Source of the DNA: JBPCOI01 sp051000395
Lineage (GTDB): Bacteria > Actinomycetota > Actinomycetes > Mycobacteriales > Jatrophihabitantaceae
DNA length: 31,236 nt
Direction: 5' to 3'
Assembly: GCA_051000395.1 (NCBI GenBank)
Contig: JBPCOI010000044.1
Coordinates: 1-31,236, forward strand
Part shown: in pieces, positions 22,537 through 29,939 of the stretch
Position numbering within the stretch: the stretch's first letter is position 1
Layout: every line of letters starts with the position of its first letter
Translations under genes and position numbers: made by a program
The notes under the pieces: model-generated
What the model was told of the DNA's origin: nothing
Seen by the model: only the letters and a program-made list of their open reading frames with translations
Databases searched by the model: none

Positions 22537-23217
22537 TCAGCCGGGCCGGGCAGCCACCAGCTCGGCGGTGACGACGAGGTTGCTCAGCGATTCGTCGCCT
22601 TCCTCGTACGCGCAGGTGACCAGCATGAGCTCCCCGTTGACGCTGGGCTTGGCGTTCAACGATCCGGTGCCGTGCTTGGGGTAACTCCCGATCCCGAAGA
22701 CGCGGTAGGTCAACGTGCCGGCGGCCGTGCGCAGCACGACCGAGTCGCCGAGTGCAGCGTCACGGAGCTTGTCGAAGGAGCACACGTGGTGGTGACACGC
22801 GTGCCCGTACACGGCGGTCGTGCCGCTGGACGGGCTCGCGGCCGGCGCGGACTGGCTGAGCCAGACCGCCCGATCCCAGTGCGGCGGCTCCACCGGCGCC
22901 CACGAGCCGTCTGCGTTGACCGCGGCCATCATGGGATCCACCGGGGCGCGCAGCACGAGCGCCCCGCGGGCAGTCGTGACCGTGAGCGAGCTCGGAGCAG
23001 CCGCAGCTACGCGGGCAAGCGTCCGCGGCGACGGCGACAGCGATCCGGACCGTGGCGCACTGGGCGCGGGCACCCGCGGCATCCCGCGCGTCGTCGTCGA
23101 CGGTCCCCCTGGCGTCGCCCCGTTGCTCGCGTCCCCGGCGGGCAGACTGCTCGCGGCGACGACGAAGGCGAGGGCCGCCCCGATCGCGCCGGCGGCGAGG
23201 CTAGTGGCGACGCGCAC
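22537..23217 (-). CDS. Sortase family transpeptidase with atypical active site
   Basis: The 226-residue product has an N-terminal signal anchor (about 5-25), a Pro/Ser-rich linker and a sortase beta-barrel (about 75-222). The catalytic His139 lies in AVYGHACHHHVCSF and Cys202 in LMLVTCAYE. The third sortase residue, an Arg normally 8-15 residues after Cys, is absent: the segment reads CAYEEGDESLSNLVVTAEL. Two extra cysteines flank a tri-His stretch right after the catalytic His (Cys141, Cys146), which may form a disulfide or bind metal. The GTG start overlaps the upstream surface-protein gene by 17 nt, so the two are coupled and that protein is the likely substrate. Confidence 0.8.
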   Translation of the reverse strand: MRVATSLAAGAIGAALAFVVAASSLPAGDASNGATPGGPSTTTRGMPRVPAPSAPRSGSLSPSPRTLARVAAAAPSSLTVTTARGALVLRAPVDPMMAAVNADGSWAPVEPPHWDRAVWLSQSAPAASPSSGTTAVYGHACHHHVCSFDKLRDAALGDSVVLRTAAGTLTYRVFGIGSYPKHGTGSLNAKPSVNGELMLVTCAYEEGDESLSNLVVTAELVAARPG

Positions 23218-24064
23218 TGATCCGCCGACGGACGCCGAACACGATGCCGGCGAAGGCCAGCGCGGCGACGTCCACGCTGACCACCAGCCGGTCCAGGCTG
23301 CTCGTCGGTGCCAGGCCGTCGCCGGTGTTCCCGGCGGGGAAGCCGGACGGCTTGCTCGACGTGGGGGTGGCCGGAGCGGCGGCCTGCACGAGCACGGTGT
23401 GCACCGCCGAGGCGCTTCCCGCGCTGTCCCGGACGGTCAGCTTCACCGCGTAGGTGCCGGCGGCGGGATAGGTATAGGACGCCAGCACGCCGGTGCCGGT
23501 GGCCCCGTTGCCGAGGCTCCACAGGTAGGTCATCGGCCCGCTGCCCGAGGACGCCGACGCGTCGAAGTGCGCCGTCAACCCGCTGACCGTGTCGGTGAAC
23601 GACGCCGACGGCCCTGCGCCCTGGGCGACGTAGCTGACGGTCACGCTCGCCCCGCACAGCTGCGCGTTGCTCGAGCTGTAGACGTTCAGCACGTAGGTGG
23701 CGGTGCCCAGGGTGGAGGAGGCCAGCGACATGGATCCGGTCGGCGGCAGCGCCCGGTTGCCGCCGAGCCCGCGCGGCGTGCCGCCGGTGGTCACCCACGA
23801 CAGGGTGACCGGCTGGCCGAGGACCTGCGTCGTCGGACTCGCGGTGAGCGACGCGCTGCACGGGGCTGTCACCGGCGCCGTGGCGCTGCCAGCGATCGCG
23901 CCCAGGGCGGGCGGGCCGCCGAACGCGGGTGTGCCCCCGAACGCGAGGGGGCCGCCGAGGGCGAGCGCCAGGCCGGCGAGCGCGCACAGTGCCAGGCGGC
24001 GTGGCAACGTGCGCGGACGGCTGAACGGTCTCGCGCCGCGTTCGCGGCGCGCTGGTGCGGGCAT
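23201..24064 (-). CDS. Secreted PKD-domain surface protein with C-terminal anchor
   Basis: The 287-residue product starts with a basic N-terminus and a hydrophobic signal segment (about 24-42) followed by Gly/Pro/Ala-rich repeats. An Ig-like region (about 68-145) and a PKD domain (about 150-225: ASFTDTVSGLTAHFDASAS... TYLWSLGNG... YTYPAAGTYAVKLTVRD) come next. The end is a sorting-signal-like tail: LAPTS (251-255), a hydrophobic stretch and RRRISARRH. LAPTS is close to the LAxTG signal of actinobacterial class E/F sortases but with Ser for Gly. The ATG has a GGAGA ribosome-binding site. The gene sits immediately upstream of the sortase gene. Confidence 0.8.
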   Translation of the reverse strand: MPAPARRERGARPFSRPRTLPRRLALCALAGLALALGGPLAFGGTPAFGGPPALGAIAGSATAPVTAPCSASLTASPTTQVLGQPVTLSWVTTGGTPRGLGGNRALPPTGSMSLASSTLGTATYVLNVYSSSNAQLCGASVTVSYVAQGAGPSASFTDTVSGLTAHFDASASSGSGPMTYLWSLGNGATGTGVLASYTYPAAGTYAVKLTVRDSAGSASAVHTVLVQAAAPATPTSSKPSGFPAGNTGDGLAPTSSLDRLVVSVDVAALAFAGIVFGVRRRISARRH

Positions 24065-24159
24065 GTTGTCTCCGGAACGCGGTTTCGGGCGGGCCGAGTG
24101 CGGGCCCAGCGGTCGGTGGGGGCGCGACCTGTGCTGGAGTGTCCCACCGCGGCGCCCGG

Positions 24160-24213
24160 ATGCAACCAGACACGGCGTGCAAGCGCCGGTTGCATTTCTC
24201 GCCGTCGTAGGTT
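24160..24213. promoter_or_regulatory. Inverted repeat in the divergent surface-protein/flavodoxin region
   Basis: ATGCAACC (24160-24167) and GGTTGCAT (24188-24195) form a perfect 8-bp inverted repeat 20 bp apart in the 155-bp divergent region. The right arm lies where the -35 of the plus-strand promoter would be. Its -10-like TAGGTT (24208-24213) is 6 nt from the GTG start. This fits a dimeric regulator site, though no regulator gene is adjacent. Confidence 0.5.
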
Positions 24214-24219
24214 GGCCGG

Positions 24220-24693
24220 GTGGGTGGCCAGTCGTCGGGGGGACCGGTTCTGCTGGTCGTGCATCACACGACCTCGCCGGCGCTGCAGGAAATCCTCGAG
24301 GCGGTGCTCGACGCGACGAAGGCCGACGGGCTCGAGAACGTCGAGGTGGTGGTGCGTCCGGCGCTGTCCGCGAGCGTGCTCGACGTGCTCGGCGCGGACG
24401 GTTTCGTGCTGGGGACCCCGGCGAACATCGGCTACCTGTCCGGCGCCATGAAGCACTTCTTCGATACCGTCTACTACCCCTGCCTGCGCGCCAAGGTGGG
24501 TGCCCCGTACGGGCTGTACGTGCACGGCAACCTGGACACCACTGGGGCGGTTCGGGCGGCAGAGTCGATCACCAAGGCGATGGGCTGGCGCCGGGTGCAC
24601 GAGCCGGTGATCGTGACGGGGGCGCCGGGCAAGTCCGATCTCGAAGCGGCCTGGGACCTGGCGGCGACCGTCGCGGCGACCCTGGTCGCCTGA
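24220..24693 (+). CDS. Flavodoxin-like / NAD(P)H-dependent FMN reductase family protein
   Basis: The 157-residue product is a single flavodoxin-fold domain. The N-terminal strand PVLLVVHHTTSPALQEILEAVL provides an FMN-phosphate loop (H-T-T-S-P). The segment DGFVLGTPANIGYLSGAMKHFFDTVYYP matches the G-(S/T)-P-x-x-x-x-x-(M/L)-S-x-x-(M/L)-K-x-F-x-D pattern of WrbA/FMN-reductase proteins. It probably moves electrons through bound FMN, with substrate unknown. The GTG start lies 6 nt after a TAGGTT -10-like box. It converges on imuB. Confidence 0.75.
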   Translation: MGGQSSGGPVLLVVHHTTSPALQEILEAVLDATKADGLENVEVVVRPALSASVLDVLGADGFVLGTPANIGYLSGAMKHFFDTVYYPCLRAKVGAPYGLYVHGNLDTTGAVRAAESITKAMGWRRVHEPVIVTGAPGKSDLEAAWDLAATVAATLVA

Positions 24694-24766
24694 CGCGCGC
24701 AGCCGCGGTGGGCTCAGGCGCCGGCGAGCCCTGTGGGCGTGCTGTCGTGCCACGCAGCCGCGCGGA

Positions 24767-26350
24767 TCAGTCGTAGACTGCCTCGACCTGCCAGCGTCCG
24801 GTGGGCATCGTCCCGCTGACGAGGTAGGCCCGCCCGCGCACGTCCACGAGCTGGCAACGCACCACGTGCCGCGCGCCCTCCGCACTCCACCAGCGCTCGT
24901 CCACCGGCCACGGGCCGGCCCAGGACTCGATCGCCACCGGCCGCTCGTCGCCGAACGCGAACCGGACGGGCGGATGCGGCACGGCGCCGCGCTCGGTGAC
25001 GATCACGGGCCGTCCGGCGCCGTCGAGCACCTGGGCAGGGCGGGGTGGGTCGAGCAGCACGGACGGAGCCGGGGCCGGCAGCCGCCCGGGCCAGGGTTGT
25101 TGCGGCGAACGCAGCGGCTGCGGCTCGTCACCCCACGGCACCAGCCTGGTGCGCGCACCGGGATCGCGTCCGCCGTCGAGCACCGGCGTCAGCACCGAAC
25201 CGTGCCCGAGCAGCGTCTGCACCCGGGCCAGGGCCCGGCGCGCCCGCTCATCCTCGGCCCCCGCGCCGCCCCACAGCGACTGCTGGTGCGCGCCGGTCGG
25301 CACCGTCTCGATCGGGACGAGCCGCAGCCGCGACACCCCTCCCGCGCAGGCGACGTCCGCGGCCGGACCTGCAGGCGAGCGGCTTAGCCAACCCGCCAGC
25401 TGCCAGCGCACCCGGTCGAGGACGTCGCTGCTGGACAGCACCCCGGCGTGGCGCCAGCGGCGCTGCGTCTGCTCGCCGTTCTCGCCGTCCACCTGCAGCT
25501 CGAAACACGTGCAGGCCAGACCGTGCGCAGCGAGGTCGGTGACGAACTGCTCGGCAGCGCCGCGGGCGCTGAAGGCCACCGTGTCGACGCGCTCGAGCGG
25601 CGTCTCGAACTCGAGCGTCACCGCGAACTCGACGGGCGGCCGCCGCGCCGAGACCGGACGGTCGTCGCGGCCGCCGGCCTGCCGGTGTGCCCAGGCGCCC
25701 GCCGGGCCGAACCGGGCCAGCACCTCGCGCGGAGCCAGCGCGGCGAAGGCGCCGAGGGTGATCAGCCCCAGCCGGCGCAGCAGGTCGCTCAACTGGGGCG
25801 CGCCCAGCGTCTCGATCGGCAGTCCGGAGAGGAACTCCGGGGAGCCGCCCGGCTCCACGATCGTCGCCAGCCGAGCGGCCTGCTCGGCGGCGAAGGCCCC
25901 GTCGGCGATGCCGAAGAGGACATCGAAATGGCTCATAGCTGCCGGGTGCGCAGGAAGATCGCCTATGGCCCGCGACAGCGCGTGCAGAACGCCGGTCTCA
26001 CCTCCGAAAGAGCGCGTCGGGCCCCGCGCGGCGATCGCCGCGAGGCCGGGACGGGTGAGCTCGACGCCCGGCGCGATCGATTCCAGCGCGGCGAGTACCG
26101 GCTCGAACGCGCGGGCCTCGGCGGCCTCGTTGCGAGCCAGGACGGCGAGTTCGGGGCAGCGGGCCTGCGCCTCCCGGCGTCGCAGCCCCCGCCGTACCCC
26201 GGCCTCGCGGGCGGCGTGCGAGCAGGCCAGCACGTGATTGCCGGTGAGGACGGCGACCGCGGCCATGGCCGGTAGCCCCGCCTCGACTCGGGCCGTGGTG
26301 ACCGGCCAGTCCGGGCACCACACCGTCACCATCCTCGTGCTCGTGCTCAT
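24767..26350 (-). CDS. imuB: ImuB, catalytically inactive Y-family polymerase homologue
   Basis: The 527-residue protein is the adaptor of the mutasome, tying DnaE2 to the beta clamp and ImuA'. Its N-terminus (MVTVWCPDWPVTTA) has the ImuB signature in place of the Y-family metal-binding acids, so polymerase activity is not expected. Finger/thumb-like regions follow (RRREAQARCPELAVL, LGAPQLSDLLRRLGLITLGAFAAL). A clamp-binding-like motif QSLWG lies at about 357-361, comparable to QLPLWG of M. tuberculosis ImuB. The C-terminal part is Pro/Trp-rich as usual. ATG 26350 is 5 nt after the imuA' stop; the much longer open frame upstream is a shadow of imuA'. It is driven by the LexA-box promoter of imuA'. 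Confidence 0.93.
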   Translation of the reverse strand: MSTSTRMVTVWCPDWPVTTARVEAGLPAMAAVAVLTGNHVLACSHAAREAGVRRGLRRREAQARCPELAVLARNEAAEARAFEPVLAALESIAPGVELTRPGLAAIAARGPTRSFGGETGVLHALSRAIGDLPAHPAAMSHFDVLFGIADGAFAAEQAARLATIVEPGGSPEFLSGLPIETLGAPQLSDLLRRLGLITLGAFAALAPREVLARFGPAGAWAHRQAGGRDDRPVSARRPPVEFAVTLEFETPLERVDTVAFSARGAAEQFVTDLAAHGLACTCFELQVDGENGEQTQRRWRHAGVLSSSDVLDRVRWQLAGWLSRSPAGPAADVACAGGVSRLRLVPIETVPTGAHQQSLWGGAGAEDERARRALARVQTLLGHGSVLTPVLDGGRDPGARTRLVPWGDEPQPLRSPQQPWPGRLPAPAPSVLLDPPRPAQVLDGAGRPVIVTERGAVPHPPVRFAFGDERPVAIESWAGPWPVDERWWSAEGARHVVRCQLVDVRGRAYLVSGTMPTGRWQVEAVYD

Positions 26351-26355
26351 GCCGG

Positions 26356-27021
26356 TCAGCTCACCAGCTCGACGACGGGAGCCAGCGTCTCGGCCGTCGC
26401 GGAGCCACCGGCCGCGGCGGGCAGCCAGAGATCGGCGGCACGGGGCCGGGCGGCGGCGCCGCGTCCCTCGGCGGTGACGGTGAGCTGCCGCGCCCGCAAC
26501 CGCCCGGTGCCGGCGCCGATGCCCGACCAGCGTCCGCTTCCGGCACGCAACCGGACGTCGGCACCCGGCCACTCGCCGTAGGGGACGAGGACGGCGTCGC
26601 GGCTGCGGGCCCGGGCCGCGAGCCTGCGCACGTCGCCGGGCGCGATGGCTCCCCGAGCCGGTGGTGGGCGGGCGGCCACCACATCGACGGCGTCGAGCAG
26701 GGCACCCACCGCCGTCGTCCAGCCGCTGCCCGGCGCGGTGATCACGGCCAGGCGCGACAGCTCGATGCCGTACTCGCACGCCGCCTCGGCGCTGACGCGG
26801 GGCAAGCCCACCAGTGCGCACCAGGCGCCCCCGGCCGACGCCGCGCCGAGCAGCGCCAGCAGCAGCGAGATCGAGCCGGTGACGCTGACCGTGCTGCCCC
26901 GTCGCAGCCCGTCCGGCAGCACGGCGGACAGCGCCCCAGCGACGGGTAGCGTCGGAGCGCCGCGGTGCCCGAGGTCGACGGCGGTGGTGGCGTCGGCTCT
27001 GCGGATCGCGACGTCGAGCAT
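26356..27021 (-). CDS. imuA': ImuA', RecA-like mutasome accessory protein
   Basis: The 221-residue product is a reduced RecA-fold protein. The region GLRRGSTVSVTGSISLLLALLGAASAGGAWCALVGLP takes the place of the Walker A strand-loop-helix but lacks the GKT signature, as in known actinobacterial ImuA' proteins. It ends with ARQLTVTAEGRGAA and an Ala/Pro-rich tail. I chose ATG 27021 over the in-frame GTG 27039, because the latter lies inside the LexA box and upstream of the transcription start implied by the -10 at 27028-27033. imuB follows after 5 nt. Confidence 0.88.
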   Translation of the reverse strand: MLDVAIRRADATTAVDLGHRGAPTLPVAGALSAVLPDGLRRGSTVSVTGSISLLLALLGAASAGGAWCALVGLPRVSAEAACEYGIELSRLAVITAPGSGWTTAVGALLDAVDVVAARPPPARGAIAPGDVRRLAARARSRDAVLVPYGEWPGADVRLRAGSGRWSGIGAGTGRLRARQLTVTAEGRGAAARPRAADLWLPAAAGGSATAETLAPVVELVS

Positions 27022-27027
27022 GGCCTC

Positions 27028-27056
27028 ATCATCGAACACGCGTTCGACTCAGTCAA
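27028..27056 (-). promoter_or_regulatory. SOS promoter of imuA'-imuB with perfect LexA box
   Basis: TCGAACACGCGTTCGA (27032-27047) is a perfect match to the LexA consensus TCGAAC-N4-GTTCGA. On the minus strand it lies between -35 TTGACT (27051-27056) and -10-like GATGAT (27028-27033), spaced 17 bp. The ATG follows 6 nt after the -10, the same geometry as the dnaE2 promoter. Confidence 0.92.
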
Positions 27057-27106
27057 CCCCGCGACGGCGCAGTCGTCGGGCCAGCGCAAGACCGTGGCGC
27101 TTGTCT

Positions 27107-27137
27107 CCAACCAGCTGGACGCTGCAGGCCTGGTTGG
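27107..27137 (+). promoter_or_regulatory. Stem-loop in the leader of the GNAT gene
   Basis: CCAACCAG (27107-27114) and CTGGTTGG (27130-27137) form a perfect 8-bp stem around a 15-nt loop, ending 23 nt before the GNAT ATG. It could be a leader hairpin or an operator. There is no U-tract, so it is not a standard terminator. Confidence 0.45.
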
Positions 27138-27160
27138 TGCCGAGAGGGAGGGTGGACGTC

Positions 27161-27661
27161 ATGGACGCCGGCGCCAGCACCGCGATCGTCGCGCTCGTGC
27201 CCGTCGAGGAGGACGTCCTCCGCGCGCTGTTGCAGGTAGCGGTCGACGACGCCGCACCCGAGGAGGTCATGGCGACGGCACCGGGCCCCCCAGGCTGGAC
27301 CGACGCGCGCCGCGAGGCCTTCCGCGCCTACCACCGGGGCACCCGGGCGCCGCGAGGCGGGCGAGAGGTCACCTACGCGGTGCGACGAGAGGCCGAGGTC
27401 GTCGGCGCAGCGCGGCTGGTGACCGACGCGGAGCCCGGCACGCTCGAGGTCGGGTTGTGGCTGGCGCGCAGTCGTCGGGGCCAGGGCATCGCACGGGCTG
27501 TCCTGCCGGAGCTCTGCCGGCGCGCGGGCGAGCTCGGCGCCCGCCGGCTGGTGGCCCGCACCCGCGCGAGCAACGGCGCCGCCCTCTCGGCACTGCGCGG
27601 GTACGGCTTCACGCTCGTCGATGCCAGCGCCGGCACCGTGGTGGGCACGCGCCGGCTCTGA
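27161..27661 (+). CDS. GNAT family N-acetyltransferase
   Basis: The 166-residue product has a GNAT fold. The acetyl-CoA pyrophosphate loop is SRRGQGIARAVLPELCRRAGELGARRLVARTRASNGAALSALRGYGF (R-G-x-G-I-A core), preceded by the strand TLEVGLWLA. The N-terminal half contains a helix rich in acidic residues and AYHRGTR, similar to uncharacterised actinomycete acetyltransferases. The acceptor substrate is unknown. A GGAGGG ribosome-binding site lies 8 nt before ATG 27161. The promoter region is shared divergently with imuA', so its expression might respond to LexA, although the box lies on the imuA' side. Confidence 0.82.
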   Translation: MDAGASTAIVALVPVEEDVLRALLQVAVDDAAPEEVMATAPGPPGWTDARREAFRAYHRGTRAPRGGREVTYAVRREAEVVGAARLVTDAEPGTLEVGLWLARSRRGQGIARAVLPELCRRAGELGARRLVARTRASNGAALSALRGYGFTLVDASAGTVVGTRRL

Positions 27662-27720
27662 GCTATGGACGCCGGCGCCCGGCCGGGAGACCATGGGTGC
27701 TCGAGCAGCGGAGGTTGCCG

Positions 27721-28179
27721 ATGGAACCCACCGTCCACACCCGGGAACTGGACGAGGTCCGGCGGCGTCGCGCCGAGCTTCGGGAATCGCTCGGTGCCCT
27801 GGAACAGTCCCTCGCGGCGCCCGCGTCCGGACGCGCCGTGGTCTGGGGCGAACGCGTCCACGCTGCCCTGGCCGAGGTCGCCGAGGACTTCGCCGAGCAC
27901 ATCGAGGTCACCGAGGGCCCGGAGGGGCTGCACCAGGCGATCCTCGCCGGCGACCTGCGCCTGGCCAACGCGGTCGGCGCGCTCACCACCGAGCACGAGC
28001 AGATCGCGGGCGAGATCGCGGCGCTCGTCGCCGGCACCGAACCGCCGGTGACCGCCGCCGACGCCGCGCAGGTGCGCGAGAGCGGCACCCACCTGCTCGG
28101 GCACGTGGTGCGGCACCGCCAGCGCGGCGCCGACCTGATCTACGAGGCGTATCACACCGACATCGGCGGCGGAGACTGA
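27721..28179 (+). CDS. Hemerythrin-like (HHE-type) helical protein
   Basis: The 152-residue product is predicted all helical. Histidine and acidic residues are spaced as in hemerythrin-like domains: HIEVTEGPEG, TTEHEQIAGEI, then LLGHVVRHRQRGADLIYEAYHTDIGG. The final H-x-x-x-H-x-x-x-x-x-D/E pattern resembles the metal-binding last helix of such four-helix bundles, but I cannot assign every iron ligand, so the call is tentative. A GGAGG (27710-27714) sits 6 nt before the ATG. It follows the GNAT gene by 59 nt in the same direction and converges on the GtrA gene. Confidence 0.6.
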   Translation: MEPTVHTRELDEVRRRRAELRESLGALEQSLAAPASGRAVVWGERVHAALAEVAEDFAEHIEVTEGPEGLHQAILAGDLRLANAVGALTTEHEQIAGEIAALVAGTEPPVTAADAAQVRESGTHLLGHVVRHRQRGADLIYEAYHTDIGGGD

Positions 28180-28180
28180 G

Positions 28181-28675
28181 CTACTCGGCCAGTTCGCTGT
28201 CCAGGTCGACGGCGTGCGCGTGGATCCGGTCCGGATGCAGGAAGACGAAGCGCTTGTAGGCCCAGAACCGGAAGATGGTGCCGAGCCCGATCGTCACCAG
28301 GTTCACGACGTTCATGATCAGGTGGTCGTTACGCTGGCTCAGCGGATACGCGAACAGGCCGAGCACCAGCTCGGAGATCACCAGCACCACGAGGTTGATC
28401 CCGAAGAAGAACGAGCCCTCCCGCCCGATGCTGGTGCGTGCCCGGTGCGAGAAGGACAGGTGCCGGTTGCCGAAATAGGCGAAGATCGTCGCGACGATGG
28501 TGGACACGCACTTCGCCTTGAGCCAGCCCTGGGACGAGAGCGCGTTGTAGAGGCTGAGATCGATGACGAGCGACACCAGCCCGACGAACCCGAACGCCGC
28601 GATTTCCTTCAGCAGGATGCGCCACGAGTTGCGCACGTTCTCGCGCAGCTCCGCGCGGCCGGGGATCCTGGACAT
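28181..28675 (-). CDS. GtrA-like membrane protein
   Basis: The 164-residue product has four hydrophobic helices (about 25-45, 54-70, 84-106, 119-140) in the GtrA pattern: FGFVGLVSLVIDLSLYNAL, FAYFGNRHLSFSHR between helices 2 and 3, and NLVTIGLGTIFRFWAYKRFVF at the end. GtrA proteins help move undecaprenyl-linked sugars across the membrane or modify wall glycans. In mycobacteria a homologue lies divergent to purK, as here. ATG 28675 is chosen because upstream sequence is not homologous. A TAGGCT -10-like box lies at 28687-28692 on this strand, 11 nt before the start. Confidence 0.88.
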   Translation of the reverse strand: MSRIPGRAELRENVRNSWRILLKEIAAFGFVGLVSLVIDLSLYNALSSQGWLKAKCVSTIVATIFAYFGNRHLSFSHRARTSIGREGSFFFGINLVVLVISELVLGLFAYPLSQRNDHLIMNVVNLVTIGLGTIFRFWAYKRFVFLHPDRIHAHAVDLDSELAE

Positions 28676-28763
28676 GTCGAGGATCGAGCCTACGCGGGCA
28701 ACCCCCGTCCGCTGCCGCAAGCACAGCGCCGTCGAAGCCGCGCCGCCGGTTAGGCTCGCAGGC

Positions 28764-29939
28764 GTGGACGCGCGGACCGGACTGCCCGTGGTCGGCATGG
28801 TCGGCGCTGGCCAGCTCGCGCGGATGACGCACCAGGCCGCCATCGCGCTCGGCCAGTCGCTGCGCATCCTCGCCGAGAGCGCTGCGGACGGGGCGGCGCT
28901 CGTGGCATCCGACGTGGTCGTCGGCGACTACCGCAGCCTGGCCGACCTGCGCGCCTTCGCCGTCGGCTGCGACGTGGTGACCTGGGACCACGAGCACGTC
29001 GCGTCCGAGCACGTCGTCGCGCTGGCGGCCGACGGTGTCGTGGTGCAGCCCGGCGCCGAGGCGCTGCGCTTCGCCCAGGACAAGGCCGCGATGCGTACGC
29101 GGCTCACCGGGCTGGGCATCGTCTGCCCGCGGTGGACGGACCTGTCGGCGGCCGAGGACCCGCGCGACGCGCTGGCCGCGTTCGGGGCACAGGTCGGCTG
29201 GCCGCTCGTGCTCAAGGCGATCCGCGGCGGCTACGACGGCAAGGGCGTGTGGACCGTGGGCTCGGTCGAGGACGCCGCCGGCGTGCTGGCATCGGGCACG
29301 GCACTGCTCGCCGAGGAGCACGTCGCGATCGCCCGGGAACTGGCCGCCGTCGTCGCCCGCTCGCCGTTCGGGCAGGGCGCGGCGTGGCCGGTCGTCGAGA
29401 CGGTGCAGGCCGGCGGCATCTGCGTCGAGGTCGTCGCACCCGCTCCCGGACTGGATGCCGAACGCGCCGAGCAGGCGCAGCGGCTCGCCCTGCGCATCGC
29501 CGCGGAGCTGGAGGTCACCGGGGTGCTCGCGGTCGAGCTGTTCGAGCGCACGGACGGCGCGCTGCTCGTCAACGAGCTGGCGATGCGTCCCCACAACTCG
29601 GCGCACTGGACGATCGAGGGAGCGCGCACGTCGCAGTTCGAGCAGCACCTACGTGCCGTGCTCGACTACCCGCTGGGCGTGACGAGCATGACCGCGCCCG
29701 TCGTCGTGATGGCCAACCTGCTCGCGGCCGGCGACGGCGTCGAGCCGAAGGGCATCGACGAGCGGGTGCACCACTGCATGGCCCGCTGGCCGGATGTGAA
29801 GATCCACCTGTACGGCAAGGGATGGCGGCCCGGCCGCAAGGTCGGTCACGTCACCGCGCTGGGCGCGCGAGTCGACGAGGTGCGCGCACGCGCCCGGGCC
29901 GCGGCCGGCTACCTCGTGAACGGAGAGAGCGCCGCATGA
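28764..29939 (+). CDS. purK: 5-(carboxyamino)imidazole ribonucleotide synthase
   Basis: The 391-residue ATP-grasp enzyme carboxylates AIR with bicarbonate and ATP, giving N5-CAIR in purine synthesis. It has the N-terminal nucleotide fold (VVGMVGAGQLARMTHQAAIALGQSLRIL), CDVVTWDHEHV, the ATP-grasp core WPLVLKAIRGGYDGKGVW, VLAVELFERTDGALLVNELAMRPHNSAHWTIEGA, and the C-terminal domain with KIHLYGKGWRPGRKVGHVTA. GTG 28764 lies 7 nt after a TAGGCT -10-like box (28751-28756), which points to a leaderless start; longer frames run into the divergent gtrA-like gene. purE follows with an ATGA overlap. Confidence 0.95.
   Translation: MDARTGLPVVGMVGAGQLARMTHQAAIALGQSLRILAESAADGAALVASDVVVGDYRSLADLRAFAVGCDVVTWDHEHVASEHVVALAADGVVVQPGAEALRFAQDKAAMRTRLTGLGIVCPRWTDLSAAEDPRDALAAFGAQVGWPLVLKAIRGGYDGKGVWTVGSVEDAAGVLASGTALLAEEHVAIARELAAVVARSPFGQGAAWPVVETVQAGGICVEVVAPAPGLDAERAEQAQRLALRIAAELEVTGVLAVELFERTDGALLVNELAMRPHNSAHWTIEGARTSQFEQHLRAVLDYPLGVTSMTAPVVVMANLLAAGDGVEPKGIDERVHHCMARWPDVKIHLYGKGWRPGRKVGHVTALGARVDEVRARARAAAGYLVNGESAA

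Noticed and set aside
27037..27039. GTG as imuA' start
   Set aside because: It lies inside the LexA box and upstream of the transcription start implied by the -10; ATG 27021 fits the promoter geometry.
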